Shown here: positions 50,032-59,112 of the stretch, in pieces
Numbering within the stretch: the stretch's first letter is position 1
Layout of the letters: the number at the start of each line of letters is the position of its first letter
Assembly: GCA_964647905.1 (NCBI GenBank)
Contig: CAZYJR010000011.1
Span: 41,910 to 105,909 of the forward strand
DNA from: CAZYJR01 sp964647905
GTDB taxonomy: Bacteria; Desulfobacterota; DSM-4660; Desulfatiglandales; HGW-15
Direction of reading: 5' to 3'
Length of the DNA stretch: 64,000 nt
Translations under genes and position numbers: made by a program
The notes under the pieces: generated by a model
Databases searched by the model: none
What the model saw: the letters and a program-made list of their open reading frames with translations, nothing else
What the model was told of the DNA's origin: nothing

Positions 50032-50799
50032 GTGTGCCTCATAGTCCTGGCCCTAGAGGCCCATCCCCTATACCCGCTGGTACTGGCCGCCAACCGCGAC
50101 GAGTTCTACGAAAGACCCACGGCCCCGGCCGGGTTCTGGGAGGAGGCCCCTCATGTCCTGGCCGGCAGGGACCTGAAGGGGCGCGGTACCTGGATGGGGG
50201 TGACCGGGAGCGGGAAGATCGCTGCGTTGACCAATTTCCGCGACCCGGCCTCCCGAAAGGAAAACCCCCCTTCCAGGGGCCTCATGGTCAGCCGGTACCT
50301 GCTCGAGCCCGAAGATCCGGCGGCGTTTCTCCAGGCACTCTCCGGCAAGGCCCGTCTTTATGACGGCTTCAACCTGATATTGGGCCGGGGCTCGGAGCTC
50401 TACTGGTACTCCAACCGCGGGGAGGGGATCCGGCGGATCCCGCCCGGAATCCACGGCTTGAGCAACCACCTGCTGGACACCCCATGGCCCAAGGTGAAGA
50501 GGGCGAAGGCGGGGCTGGCCCGGATCCTCTCGAGGCAGGGAGAGGTGAAGGAGGAGGACCTCTTCGACCTCCTCTCCGACCGAACCAGGCCGCCCGATTC
50601 CGAGCTCCCCGCCACCGGCGTGCCTCTGGACTGGGAGCGGGTCCTCTCCCCGGTCTTCATCGAGAGCCCCACCTATGGCACTCGCTCCTCCACCCTGGTC
50701 CTGCTGGACCGGACAGGGTCCATTACATTCGTTGAGCGCACACACGACCGGGGACGAGAGGGTACCGTGCGGTATCGTCCGGCCTCACCTGCCGTGTAG
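50032..50799 (+). CDS. NRDE/TANGO2-family protein
   Basis: The 255-residue protein starts MCLIVLALEAHPLYPLVLAANRDEFYERPT. The NRDE motif and Cys2, which would be the N-terminal nucleophile after Met removal, define the family. Later motifs GTWMGV, NFRDP and SNHLLDTPWPKV also fit. The eukaryotic relative TANGO2 has been linked to heme or lipid handling; the bacterial function is unclear. The start is a GTG with GAAGGAGGTGA about 15 bases upstream. Its end overlaps the convergent gene by 15 bases. Confidence 0.9.
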   Translation: MCLIVLALEAHPLYPLVLAANRDEFYERPTAPAGFWEEAPHVLAGRDLKGRGTWMGVTGSGKIAALTNFRDPASRKENPPSRGLMVSRYLLEPEDPAAFLQALSGKARLYDGFNLILGRGSELYWYSNRGEGIRRIPPGIHGLSNHLLDTPWPKVKRAKAGLARILSRQGEVKEEDLFDLLSDRTRPPDSELPATGVPLDWERVLSPVFIESPTYGTRSSTLVLLDRTGSITFVERTHDRGREGTVRYRPASPAV

Positions 50800-51693
50800 G
50801 AGCATGGAGTTGACCCGGTTGACCAGACCCCAGATCGCGTCCGGAGCCAGGTGCTCCTCTATGCTCTTGTCAAAGAGGACCGTGATTCTGGACCTGAACT
50901 CCTCATCGCCCACCCAAAGGAGGTAGTAGAGGGGCACCTTGGGGAAGGCCATAAGGCGGTAGGCCGCATCGGCCATGTCCACCGCCTTGCCGTCAAGGCG
51001 CTCGGCGGCGGCCCTGAAGCCGGCCGGGTCGTTTCCGTATCTGGAAACCAGGGGTTCCATGTCCAGGTCGTGGGGGCCGGTGAAGAAACGGGCCCCCTTG
51101 AGCTCCTTGACCCCCACGATTTGGTTCCTGACAGGGGAGGGTCCGGCGCTCAGCAGGTAGACCAGGCAGAGGAGCTCGAGGAGGGGGTCGTCGACCTCCT
51201 CCCAGTGTGCATGGGCTTGTCGCAGAATTTTTCCGGCCTTGGGGTCCACGATCAGGTACTCCTCGAGAAAGGGAAGCAGGATGCCGTCCGGCGGGTGCTC
51301 CTTGACGCCCGCGTTCCTGCAGATTACCTCCCTGTTCCTTGCGGCCAGCTCCTCCCAATACTCCCCGGGCACGACCACCTCCCCGCCCGAGGGCGTGCGG
51401 TCCGCCGGGCGCTCCTTGCGGCGTCTCTCCTGCATCCCCAGGTAACCCTTGCTGTAAGGGTAAGGCCCGGCCGTGAACTGATCGCACGGGAAGTCCTTGC
51501 AGTCCCTGGAGCAATAGTCCACTCCGCGGGTCGCGGCACAGGCCAGGATGGGGCATGTCCCGCCCAGCAGCCGCTCCTGGGCCCCGAGCTTCTTCTTCGC
51601 CTCATCGCTTCGGCCGGGACCGCAGGACGAGCAGATCCTCCGGGCATGGAGCCCGCAAGCCTCGCAGTTGATTCCGCATGCACCGGTGGGCAT
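50785..51693 (-). CDS. Cysteine-rich DUF3795-like plus DUF3786 protein
   Basis: The 302-residue protein starts with a cysteine-rich region (CGINCEACGLHARRICSSCG, CPILACAATRG, CSRDCKDFPCDQF) of the DUF3795 type, likely to bind metal or Fe-S. Residues 105-300 resemble DUF3786 (LLPFLEEYLIVDPKAGKI, LLCLVYLLSAGPSPVRNQIVGVKELKGARFFTGPHDL). DUF3786 proteins are typical of anaerobes and often lie near corrinoid or acetyl-CoA-pathway genes; no such genes are nearby here. The role is unknown. Confidence 0.82.
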   Translation of the reverse strand: MPTGACGINCEACGLHARRICSSCGPGRSDEAKKKLGAQERLLGGTCPILACAATRGVDYCSRDCKDFPCDQFTAGPYPYSKGYLGMQERRRKERPADRTPSGGEVVVPGEYWEELAARNREVICRNAGVKEHPPDGILLPFLEEYLIVDPKAGKILRQAHAHWEEVDDPLLELLCLVYLLSAGPSPVRNQIVGVKELKGARFFTGPHDLDMEPLVSRYGNDPAGFRAAAERLDGKAVDMADAAYRLMAFPKVPLYYLLWVGDEEFRSRITVLFDKSIEEHLAPDAIWGLVNRVNSMLLHGR

Positions 51694-51822
51694 GTGACTA
51701 CTCCTTTCCCGTTTGCGACCCCGGCTCTTTTTGGTGGAGATTCAGGGCCGCTCCTGGTATACCCGAAGGCGATTCATTCCGGTCCGGCAGGGTCCGGGAC
51801 CGCAAGTAAGGGGGTCTCGCCT

Positions 51823-52464
51823 TTGGGCGGCAAGTATTGGTCATATTCCGAGCTCTCGGCCGGCGAGTGGGTGGACCGGGACTATCGGATACGTACCAGG
51901 ACAGGCTGGTCCGGGGTGGCGGTCATGGCCCCCCACGGAGGGGATATAGAGCCCGGGACCACCGAGATCGCCGAAGCCTTGTCCCTGGACGGCCACTCCT
52001 TTTACAGCTTCGAGGGCATCAGGGCCGACAGGAACATGGAGCTCCATATAGCGAGCACCGAGTTCGACGAGCCCCTCGCGCTGGACATGGCCCATGCGGC
52101 TGACACCGTAGTCACCCTCCACGGATGCCGGGGCGGGGAGCCGGCCGTCTTTGTGGGCGGCCTGGATTCACTGCTCGTCGAAGAGGCCACTGAGAGGCTG
52201 GCCCTGGCCGGATTCTCGGTAAGAGAGGATCCCCGCTTCCCGGGGCGGCACGCCGGAAACCTATGCAACCGCAGCCTAGCGGGCCGCGGCCTTCAACTGG
52301 AAATATCCAGGGGCCTGCGGCTGGAACTCTTCCCCGGCCTTACCAGGGCCGATCGCCGCTGCCCCCGGGCCTTGTTCCACGTCCTGGTGGACGCCCTCCG
52401 CCCGGTCCTTTTCCTCCGGGCCCCGGGAACCCGGGAGCGGGCCGGAGCCCGCAGGCCGCTGTAA
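51823..52464 (+). CDS. Poly-gamma-glutamate hydrolase family protein
   Basis: The 213-residue protein contains GVAVMAPHGGDIEPGTTEIAEAL, then HSFYSFEGI and LHIASTEFDEP, the signature of phage/Bacillus poly-gamma-glutamate hydrolases (Zn peptidases). I chose the TTG at 51823: AAGGGGGT lies 7 bases upstream, and the protein then begins GGKYWSYSELSAGEWVDRDYRI, as homologs do. The frame is open far upstream only because it lies antisense to the DUF3786 gene. A phage or capsule-related origin is possible. Confidence 0.83.
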   Translation: MGGKYWSYSELSAGEWVDRDYRIRTRTGWSGVAVMAPHGGDIEPGTTEIAEALSLDGHSFYSFEGIRADRNMELHIASTEFDEPLALDMAHAADTVVTLHGCRGGEPAVFVGGLDSLLVEEATERLALAGFSVREDPRFPGRHAGNLCNRSLAGRGLQLEISRGLRLELFPGLTRADRRCPRALFHVLVDALRPVLFLRAPGTRERAGARRPL

Positions 52465-52478
52465 GACCTCACCTTGTC

Positions 52479-52817
52479 TCAAGGGGCCACGGCTTCCTCG
52501 GCCTCGCTCAAAGAGTCGAAGATCCTTAGTACGCGGTCCATCCTGGTCAGTCGAAAGAGCCCCATGACCTGCTCCTTGACGCAGCAAACGCCCAGATCTC
52601 CCTCCGCCCCGATGCTTTTCATGGTGAAGACCACGGCGCCCAGGCCGCTGCTGTCCATGAAGTCCACATTGGTGAGATCCAGGACCAACCTGCGGCGGCC
52701 GCCGTTGATCAACTCCCTCATCTTCTCCTTGAACAGGGGCGAATTGGCTGCATCGAGGCGGTCTTCCAAGGGTGTTACCACGAACACCCCCCCGGATTCG
52801 CTTTCTTGGATCTGCAT
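52479..52817 (-). CDS. STAS-domain anti-sigma-factor antagonist
   Basis: The 112-residue protein has the SpoIIAA/RsbV fold with the phosphorylatable Ser in NVDFMDSSGLGAVVF. In partner switching it is phosphorylated by an RsbW-type kinase and dephosphorylated by a PP2C phosphatase. The fused phosphatase-kinase at 55015-56889 on the same strand is the obvious partner. It follows the AsmA gene by 42 bases. Confidence 0.9.
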   Translation of the reverse strand: MQIQESESGGVFVVTPLEDRLDAANSPLFKEKMRELINGGRRRLVLDLTNVDFMDSSGLGAVVFTMKSIGAEGDLGVCCVKEQVMGLFRLTRMDRVLRIFDSLSEAEEAVAP

Positions 52818-52859
52818 GAGATCCCTCCTCGACCTGTCGCAGGCAGGGCCGGCGGCATG

Positions 52860-54869
52860 CTATTGTCCGAGCAACCCCTTGAGCAAGCCCTCGGCCTTTT
52901 CCTTGGTATCCTCCGACTCTTTACCGCCCTCTTGTCCGGGACTGATCATCTCCTTAATACCTTCGGCATCCGGTACGCCTTCCTTTAACTTTCCCTTTAT
53001 CATTCCCTCCAGGTCCGGCCTGAACTTGGGCGATGAAAAGGTGCCCGAGACCAGGATGGGAACCCTTATTCCGCTCCTCTCGGTGGCGTCGCCCTGGCCC
53101 TTGAGCGTGGCGACAAAGGTCGGTTCCACCCTGAAATCCAGGGCCTCGCTCACCAAGTCGGCCTTGCCCGCGGCCGAGAGCCTCAAGAGCGGGGAGGCCA
53201 TGGTGGTGCCTTTGGTCTCCACTACCCCGTCCTTGATGGTGAAAGGGGCGTGGAGCTCGGAGAAGTCCGTCTTTGGGCGCTCCTCGGTCTTCTCGGCAAG
53301 ACCGAAGGCGGCCTTGGCATTGCGGGCCATGCCGGGGAGGTCTACCCCCACTATGGCCCCGTCCTTGAAGAGCAGCTCCCCCTTGCCGTTCAAGGTCTTC
53401 TTTACGGCCTCGACCTGTTCCCCTGAGGCGGTGACCGATATGGACGCCCGGAGACGACCTTCGATGATATCCTTTTGAGCCAGGTCCCTTACCAGCGGGC
53501 CCGCCTGTATACCCTCCATATCGGTCTCCAGGCTCAGTTTCGGCTCATCGCCCCGCACGTCCACCTGCGCCCTGGACGCGGCTTTGCCCTCGTAGAGGGA
53601 TGCGTCCAGCGGGTCCACGGTCAGGACCCCGCCTTTGGCCCCCACCTTGACCAGGATATCGGAGACGGACAGGCCCTTGGCCTTTAGCTCGTCCACCCTG
53701 ACCTCCCCGTCCAGGACCAGCTTGCGAAGCGGCCCGTAGTCCGTTTTCCCGGCCGAATCCGATGACCCGGCCGGCTCGGTTTCCCGGGCGGCCCCCTCTG
53801 AGGGCGGCGGGAGGTAACGGTCCAAGTCCAGCCGGTCTGCGTGGATTGCGAATCGGAGGTCGGGCCTTTCGAATTCTCTTACCCGGGAGGTAAAGGTCAT
53901 CCTGGTCTGGTCCAGCTCCAATACCCCGTCGGATACGCTCACCTCGGTGGGGTCGCCCTGCGCCTTGGCCTGGAGCGCAACTCTGCTCAGGGCCCGGGGA
54001 TCCGTCGTCTCCACAGGGAATGACCGGCCCAGGGCGGAGACGACCTTCCTGGGCGAGAAGGGGGGGATGTTGAGCGCCAGATCAAAGGCCTGTCTTGTGC
54101 CCAGTTCCTTCAGCCGGCCCGAGACTCCGAGCTCGAGTTCGCCGAAGGCCTCTACAATCAGATCCAGCGGTACCGAGCCGTTCATCGGATCGGCCCCCAG
54201 CGGGCCCAGTGAGCCCTCCAGGCTCAGTGGTTGTTTGTCCAGTTGCGCCGAGAGCGAGATCCCCACGGGCCGGTCCAGGGAGACGTCCTTGAGCTTGAGC
54301 GTCAAGTCCGATATCTCTTTGCGCACTCCGGTCGCGTGATCCAACCACAGGGCCGAGCCGCTCACCGAGAAGTCGCCCACGGCCAGCGACTCCAGGGGGA
54401 AGGCCCTTACTTCCTGCGGTTCGGCCTCCCCGGCCCGCTCTTCGGGTTCGACCGCGGCGGGGGGTTCTCCCCCCATGCCTTCCCAGTTGGCCGTCCCGTC
54501 GTCCTGTTTCTCCAAGACCAGCCTTGCTCCTTCGAGTACGAATCGTTTGACCTCCAGGTCCTTGAAGAGCAAGGGAAAGAGCTTGACGCGAACCTCGAAG
54601 GACTTCACGAAGAGCATGTCCTCGTTCTCGAACCCCGGCGGGTTGCCCAGGTGGAGCTCGGACAAGGCGATCCCCGTCCACGGGAAGAGAGAGAGGTCGA
54701 GCTCTCCGGCCAGGCGGAAGGGGCGGCCGGTCGCTTCCGTCACGGTCTTCTCGATCATCGGTTTGTGCCTGTCAAGCTCTATGAACATGGGGGCCGCTAT
54801 AAGAACGAGGATGACCAAGGCGATCAGTCCTCCTGCGCTGATGAGCGTCCACTTGACTACTCGCTTCAT
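52860..54869 (-). CDS. AsmA-family protein
   Basis: The 669-residue protein has an N-terminal membrane anchor (WTLISAGGLIALVILVLIAAPMFI) followed by TVTEATGRPFRLAGELDLSLFPWTGIALSELHLGNP, the AsmA opening. The rest is a long periplasmic beta-structure, and the C-terminal FRVEPTFVATLKGQG resembles the AsmA C-terminal domain. AsmA-like proteins are thought to bridge inner and outer membranes for phospholipid transport. Its position between the STAS and phosphatase genes suggests co-expression. Confidence 0.9.
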   Translation of the reverse strand: MKRVVKWTLISAGGLIALVILVLIAAPMFIELDRHKPMIEKTVTEATGRPFRLAGELDLSLFPWTGIALSELHLGNPPGFENEDMLFVKSFEVRVKLFPLLFKDLEVKRFVLEGARLVLEKQDDGTANWEGMGGEPPAAVEPEERAGEAEPQEVRAFPLESLAVGDFSVSGSALWLDHATGVRKEISDLTLKLKDVSLDRPVGISLSAQLDKQPLSLEGSLGPLGADPMNGSVPLDLIVEAFGELELGVSGRLKELGTRQAFDLALNIPPFSPRKVVSALGRSFPVETTDPRALSRVALQAKAQGDPTEVSVSDGVLELDQTRMTFTSRVREFERPDLRFAIHADRLDLDRYLPPPSEGAARETEPAGSSDSAGKTDYGPLRKLVLDGEVRVDELKAKGLSVSDILVKVGAKGGVLTVDPLDASLYEGKAASRAQVDVRGDEPKLSLETDMEGIQAGPLVRDLAQKDIIEGRLRASISVTASGEQVEAVKKTLNGKGELLFKDGAIVGVDLPGMARNAKAAFGLAEKTEERPKTDFSELHAPFTIKDGVVETKGTTMASPLLRLSAAGKADLVSEALDFRVEPTFVATLKGQGDATERSGIRVPILVSGTFSSPKFRPDLEGMIKGKLKEGVPDAEGIKEMISPGQEGGKESEDTKEKAEGLLKGLLGQ

Positions 54870-55014
54870 GGTCCTCCTCCTTTCCTTGTTTAGCAGAACC
54901 GGTTTTAGGCCTTAGTGTGACCGTTTTTCCGGTCTTGTATCATATTATTTGACTTTATGGAACAACACAAAACAACAAGTTCCGGCTCCTCGCCTTGAAA
55001 CGAATCGGCTGGAA

Positions 55015-56889
55015 TCAGTTCCGGGGCTTGCTGGTGCCGCGCTTCTTGATAAGCCAAACCGCGTTTCTGCCGTTCTCGTAACGGCAATATATTACCTTGT
55101 CCACGCACTTGTCCATAAGGTAGAGGCCTAATCCGCCCTCCCCGGGTTTGTCCATGCAAGGCTCGGCGGTGTAGTCCGGGGTGAAATGTCCTCCGGAGTG
55201 GCGGAGCCTTATGATGAATCTTTCGGGATAGGCCTCGGCCTCCACCCTGATCGGATGCCCCGCCTTGCCGCGATAGGCGTGCTTGATTATGTTGGCCGTG
55301 GCTTCATTGGCGGCGAGCTCGATCTTCCAGACGGCCTCGTCCCTCTCTGAAAGCCCGGCATCGGTACAGAAGGATTTTACCAGGTCCCTCAGCCTTCCGA
55401 GCTCTTCCGGCTCACTGGTCAGATCGGCCGTCACGGCAGCCTGGGCCCCTGGATCCGCCGGGTCCTTGATCCTCACCGCCACGCAGGTGATATCGTCCGA
55501 TACGGCCCTGCCCCCGGCGTGCCGGAGAACGTCTTCCAGGACCTCGTGGATGATCTCTTCGGGGAAGAGATGCGACCTTGCGCGGACGCCTCGGGCCAGT
55601 CTCTCCTCCCCGAAGACTCCACCCGAGCCCCCGCCCGCTTCGGTCACGCCGTCCGAGTAGAAGAACAAGACATCCCCAGGACCCAGGGCCACCGTGGTCT
55701 GCTCGTAGCGCGCGTCTTCGATGAGGCCCATGGGGACGTTGGAGCCCTCTATCAACTTGACCTCACCGGTACCGCCGCTGACGTGTATGGTCTTGGGATG
55801 ACCGCAGTCCACCAGCTCCAGCACTCCTCTTTCCATGTCCAAGCGGGCGTAGGTCAATGTCAGGAAGGACTCCAGTTCCATGAGCTCCCCCACCATGCGC
55901 CTGTGGACGTCCTGGACCACCGCGGCCGGCTCGGGGAGGCCCCCGGCCGTGGAGACCGGCCTGCTCACTGACCGAAGGAAGTTGCCCTTGGCCCCCGCCC
56001 CGAGCAGGGCCGCGGGTACGCCCTTGCCCATGACGTCGCCCACTATGATATCGAGCACGCCCTCCGAGCGCCTGAGAAACTCGTGGAAGTCCCCGCCGAT
56101 TCCATGGGACGGGATGGTGAGCGCCGCCGCCCGCACGCCGTTCATGTCCTCGGGCGGCGGGCCCAGGAGTAGCTTTTCCTGGATCCTGGCACCGATATCC
56201 AGCTCCCTTTGTCTGGCCTGTGCCAAGTACTCATCGGCACGTTTTCTATCAACGATTTCGCCTACATGCTCGGCGATGACATTGAGCAGGGTCCTCTCTT
56301 CCCTGAGAAAGGGTCCTTCGTGCGAAGCGGGCCTGGGCTCCAGGTAGTAGACCTCCACGGTCCCTGCCGGCCTGCCCCCGCAGGTGATCCCGCTTACCAA
56401 CTTCCACTGCGTCTCGCGGAACCCGTCGGTCTCGAACGAGGCCTCCCCCAAGGTGATACGGGCGCATGTCACCTCCGGGAACCGCCATGCCGGGGGGATT
56501 AGATCCGCTATCTTATCGAGCAGCTCCGGGAGGGCCATGCCGGGCGTCCCCTGGAGGCGCGAGATGGCGTACAAGCAGTAGACTTGCTTATAGCGCATGT
56601 CGAGCGCGAAGGAGCGCTCCTTGATCTCGCGCTCGAGCGCCCGGTTCGCTTGTTCCAGCCTCGAGTTTATCCCCGCTCTCCACGCCAGCGCCGCCGCCAG
56701 CAGGGCCGCCGCTCCCAGCAGCCCGCCCGCCCAGACAAGAGCCCGGACCAACGCCGTTCCCGGAGCCTGATTCCCGCCGGTTGCAACGTGAAAGGCGAGG
56801 GCCGCTAGTACCGCGGCGCATGCCGCACCCGCGGCCGCCGTGGCCGCGGCCCGCTTCAAGAAACCCGGGATGTGGTTTGGAGGTCGCAT
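55015..56889 (-). CDS. Membrane SpoIIE-type phosphatase fused to an RsbW-like kinase
   Basis: The 624-residue protein has two N-terminal membrane helices, a coiled coil, a GAF-like sensor region (about 100-215), a PP2C/SpoIIE phosphatase (LTIPSHGIGGDFHEFL, DIIVGDVMGKGVPAALLGA, YSDGVTEAGG) and a C-terminal HATPase (ELAANEATANIIKHAYRG, GEGGLGLYLMDK). It thus unites the phosphatase and kinase of a partner switch. The target is probably the STAS protein at 52479-52817. It overlaps the upstream 682-residue gene by 34 bases, so the two are translationally coupled. Confidence 0.92.
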   Translation of the reverse strand: MRPPNHIPGFLKRAAATAAAGAACAAVLAALAFHVATGGNQAPGTALVRALVWAGGLLGAAALLAAALAWRAGINSRLEQANRALEREIKERSFALDMRYKQVYCLYAISRLQGTPGMALPELLDKIADLIPPAWRFPEVTCARITLGEASFETDGFRETQWKLVSGITCGGRPAGTVEVYYLEPRPASHEGPFLREERTLLNVIAEHVGEIVDRKRADEYLAQARQRELDIGARIQEKLLLGPPPEDMNGVRAAALTIPSHGIGGDFHEFLRRSEGVLDIIVGDVMGKGVPAALLGAGAKGNFLRSVSRPVSTAGGLPEPAAVVQDVHRRMVGELMELESFLTLTYARLDMERGVLELVDCGHPKTIHVSGGTGEVKLIEGSNVPMGLIEDARYEQTTVALGPGDVLFFYSDGVTEAGGGSGGVFGEERLARGVRARSHLFPEEIIHEVLEDVLRHAGGRAVSDDITCVAVRIKDPADPGAQAAVTADLTSEPEELGRLRDLVKSFCTDAGLSERDEAVWKIELAANEATANIIKHAYRGKAGHPIRVEAEAYPERFIIRLRHSGGHFTPDYTAEPCMDKPGEGGLGLYLMDKCVDKVIYCRYENGRNAVWLIKKRGTSKPRN

Positions 56890-58904
56890 TGCTCGATTAT
56901 CCGGCGGGCCTTTTCCCTGAGGGCCAGGGCGGTCCGCTCTCCCCGGCGGATTGCTTTCTCCAGGGCCGAGAGCGTGTCATAGTAAAGGTCCCAGCCCTCC
57001 CGCTCGAGCCCATAAGTCCTTGCCAGGGGGCTGGGATCGCCGCCGGTGAACTCGAAGGCCCTCCGTATCCTCCCGGCCCCCTCGCGCACGAACGCGGCCC
57101 CTTCGGTCTCCCCGCCCGAGTCGAAAAATCGCAAGGCCCTCAAGGCGTAGCGCAGGAGCGCCACTGTGTTGGGGATCTCCGAGATAAAGGCCCCGGTAAA
57201 CGGCGAAAGGGCCTGCTTGAGGTTCCCCTCCCCGCCTTCAAGGGCGCGCGCATAGGCCGAGAATAAGAGTATGCGGACATGGTCGCCGATCATCTTGGAT
57301 ATCCGGGCCGAACGGACGGCCTCGGCCGCGAACTCTTCCTTGTCGTGGCGCATGATCAGCCCGGGCCGGTGGAGATAGGCCGGTCTGGGACCGGTCCCGG
57401 CCATTGAGCCAATGATGTAGGCCTGGTCTTCGGCCCGGCCCATGAAGGAAGGAGTGAAGGGCCTGTGACGCCTGAGCCCGTCGACACGGATTCCGGTGGT
57501 GCCGCCCGTCACGTGGATGCGCTCCAGGCAGGACCCGCGCCCGTCCGGGCCTCCGGGGCCGTAGCGGGCCGTCATTTCCGCTTCGGTGGAAAGGGCCTGC
57601 GGCAGCCGGCTGAAAAAAAACAGCTCATCCGCCGTAGCCGGCCCCTGGGGGAAGGCGACATCGGGAGTGAAGAGCAACTTTCCCGCGTCCTCGCTGTTGA
57701 CCAGGGCGCCCGCCATCATGTCCAAGTCCAACCGCCTCCCCTGCCTGTCCAGGCCGCACGCCCCCCATAGGGGCGCGCACAGATGCTCGAGGCCCGAGGC
57801 GCCCGTCTCCTTCACAAGGGCCTCCTGTGGGAAGACCTGATCCAGGTCTATCTTGAAGGCGGCCTTGACCCCGGGGTCCGCCAGCACCTGCCAGAGCGCT
57901 GCGATCGCCTTCAAGAAGCTGTAGTGGCGGCCGTATTCCCCGTCAACGCCCAAGACCCGCATGGCCTCGGCCGGGCCTGATGAGCCCAGGTACTCCGAGG
58001 CCGCCGGTGCCAGGACCTCGCTTACGAGCCGCCGGGCGTCGGGCTCGGTGAAGGCGAATGCCCGCAGGTTCCGGAACCCTTTGTCCCGGCGGATCTCGCC
58101 CCTTATGTAGTCCTTTGCCGCTCTCTGGAGCCCGGCGTGCGTTACGGATACCGAAAGTATACAAACGGGGCGGGAATCGGCGGCCAGGGTGCCCCTGGCC
58201 TTTTCAAAGGCCATGGCCCGGTCCAGCCCCCTGAGGCCGTAAAGGATCTCGTTGCCCCCCGGCTCCACCCCGACCGGCACCGGGTGGTCGTACCAGTACT
58301 GCTGGGGCTCCTCAAGAACCGGCTCCACCTTGGCGCGGAGCTCCGGGGAGAGTCGTTCCATGAAGGCCGGCGATCCTCCCGGCGGGACGGTCAAGAGCAC
58401 GTTGGAGGTGAACAGGAGCTCGCGCCCGGGGTCCAAGACCGGGGAGTCGGAGGCCCTGGTTATGGTCACCCGGCGTCGCTCCCTGAGCTCCCTGACCCGC
58501 CGGGATTCGTTCCCCAGGATACCGGCCGCCTCGGGGCAGAATACGGCCCACATGCCCTCGGCGACTGCCCGCGGGTCTCGGGCTCGGCTTGAAGACAGCA
58601 GGCGGTCCAGGTCGGCCAGCCGGCCGGCAAAGCCCCGGTCGCGGGCCCGCCTCTCCCGCAGCTCCGATTGGATGAGATCCAGGCCCCGGAGATATAAGCG
58701 CGCCGCATCGCCCCAGTCAGGGTCGCGGCAGGCCCTTGACAAGAGGTTCAGGGCGCGCTCATGGGATGGGTGTTGGGGGCCGCAAAGGGCCGCGAGAAAA
58801 GCCGCATTGACGGCGCCGGGGCCGACCGGCCCGTCCAGCCGGGATGCCGCATCCACGTCTGCGGGCCCCCCGGGCCCCAAGATCTTGAAGAAAATCTCTT
58901 CCAA
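56856..58904 (-). CDS. Large protein of unknown function coupled to the phosphatase-kinase
   Basis: The 682-residue soluble protein has no signal peptide. I do not recognise it. The N-terminal third is helical. The middle (NEILYGLRGLDRAMAFEKARGTL, PVCILSVSVTHAG) followed by AAFKIDLDQVFPQEALVKETGASGLEHL has a nucleotide-sugar-transferase look, with a DxD-like KIDLDQ. The C-terminal third is again helical. It could be a glycosyltransferase, but this is weak. It starts with a TTG behind AGGGGAG and overlaps the next gene by 34 bases, so the products probably work together. Confidence 0.65.
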   Translation of the reverse strand: MEEIFFKILGPGGPADVDAASRLDGPVGPGAVNAAFLAALCGPQHPSHERALNLLSRACRDPDWGDAARLYLRGLDLIQSELRERRARDRGFAGRLADLDRLLSSSRARDPRAVAEGMWAVFCPEAAGILGNESRRVRELRERRRVTITRASDSPVLDPGRELLFTSNVLLTVPPGGSPAFMERLSPELRAKVEPVLEEPQQYWYDHPVPVGVEPGGNEILYGLRGLDRAMAFEKARGTLAADSRPVCILSVSVTHAGLQRAAKDYIRGEIRRDKGFRNLRAFAFTEPDARRLVSEVLAPAASEYLGSSGPAEAMRVLGVDGEYGRHYSFLKAIAALWQVLADPGVKAAFKIDLDQVFPQEALVKETGASGLEHLCAPLWGACGLDRQGRRLDLDMMAGALVNSEDAGKLLFTPDVAFPQGPATADELFFFSRLPQALSTEAEMTARYGPGGPDGRGSCLERIHVTGGTTGIRVDGLRRHRPFTPSFMGRAEDQAYIIGSMAGTGPRPAYLHRPGLIMRHDKEEFAAEAVRSARISKMIGDHVRILLFSAYARALEGGEGNLKQALSPFTGAFISEIPNTVALLRYALRALRFFDSGGETEGAAFVREGAGRIRRAFEFTGGDPSPLARTYGLEREGWDLYYDTLSALEKAIRRGERTALALREKARRIIEQCDLQTTSRVS

Positions 58905-59056
58905 ACCTCGCTCCCCTTGCAGCCGTCACAAATAGCATAGTTTGGGCGAGTTCGTAAGAACTGAAATCAACCCGCGCAACACGTGGCGCCGGCTCCTGTT
59001 TCTGGCTTGATGATTGACACCGGGTCGGCCGTAATCTATACTCCGCCCTTGCCGAG

Positions 59057-59085
59057 TTGACGATCTGAAATTTGCAGTATTAATA
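59057..59085 (+). promoter_or_regulatory. Promoter of the polar amino-acid ABC operon
   Basis: TTGACG (59057-59062), 17 bases, TTAATA (59080-59085; TAATAA with an 18-base spacer). The leader would be about 20 bases. Confidence 0.55.
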
Positions 59086-59112
59086 AATAGTTGATGAAAG
59101 GAGACGAAAGGC

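Noticed and set aside
50851..51822. N-terminal extension of the poly-gamma-glutamate hydrolase frame
   Set aside because: It is antisense to the DUF3786 gene; the protein starts at the TTG 51823 behind a ribosome site.
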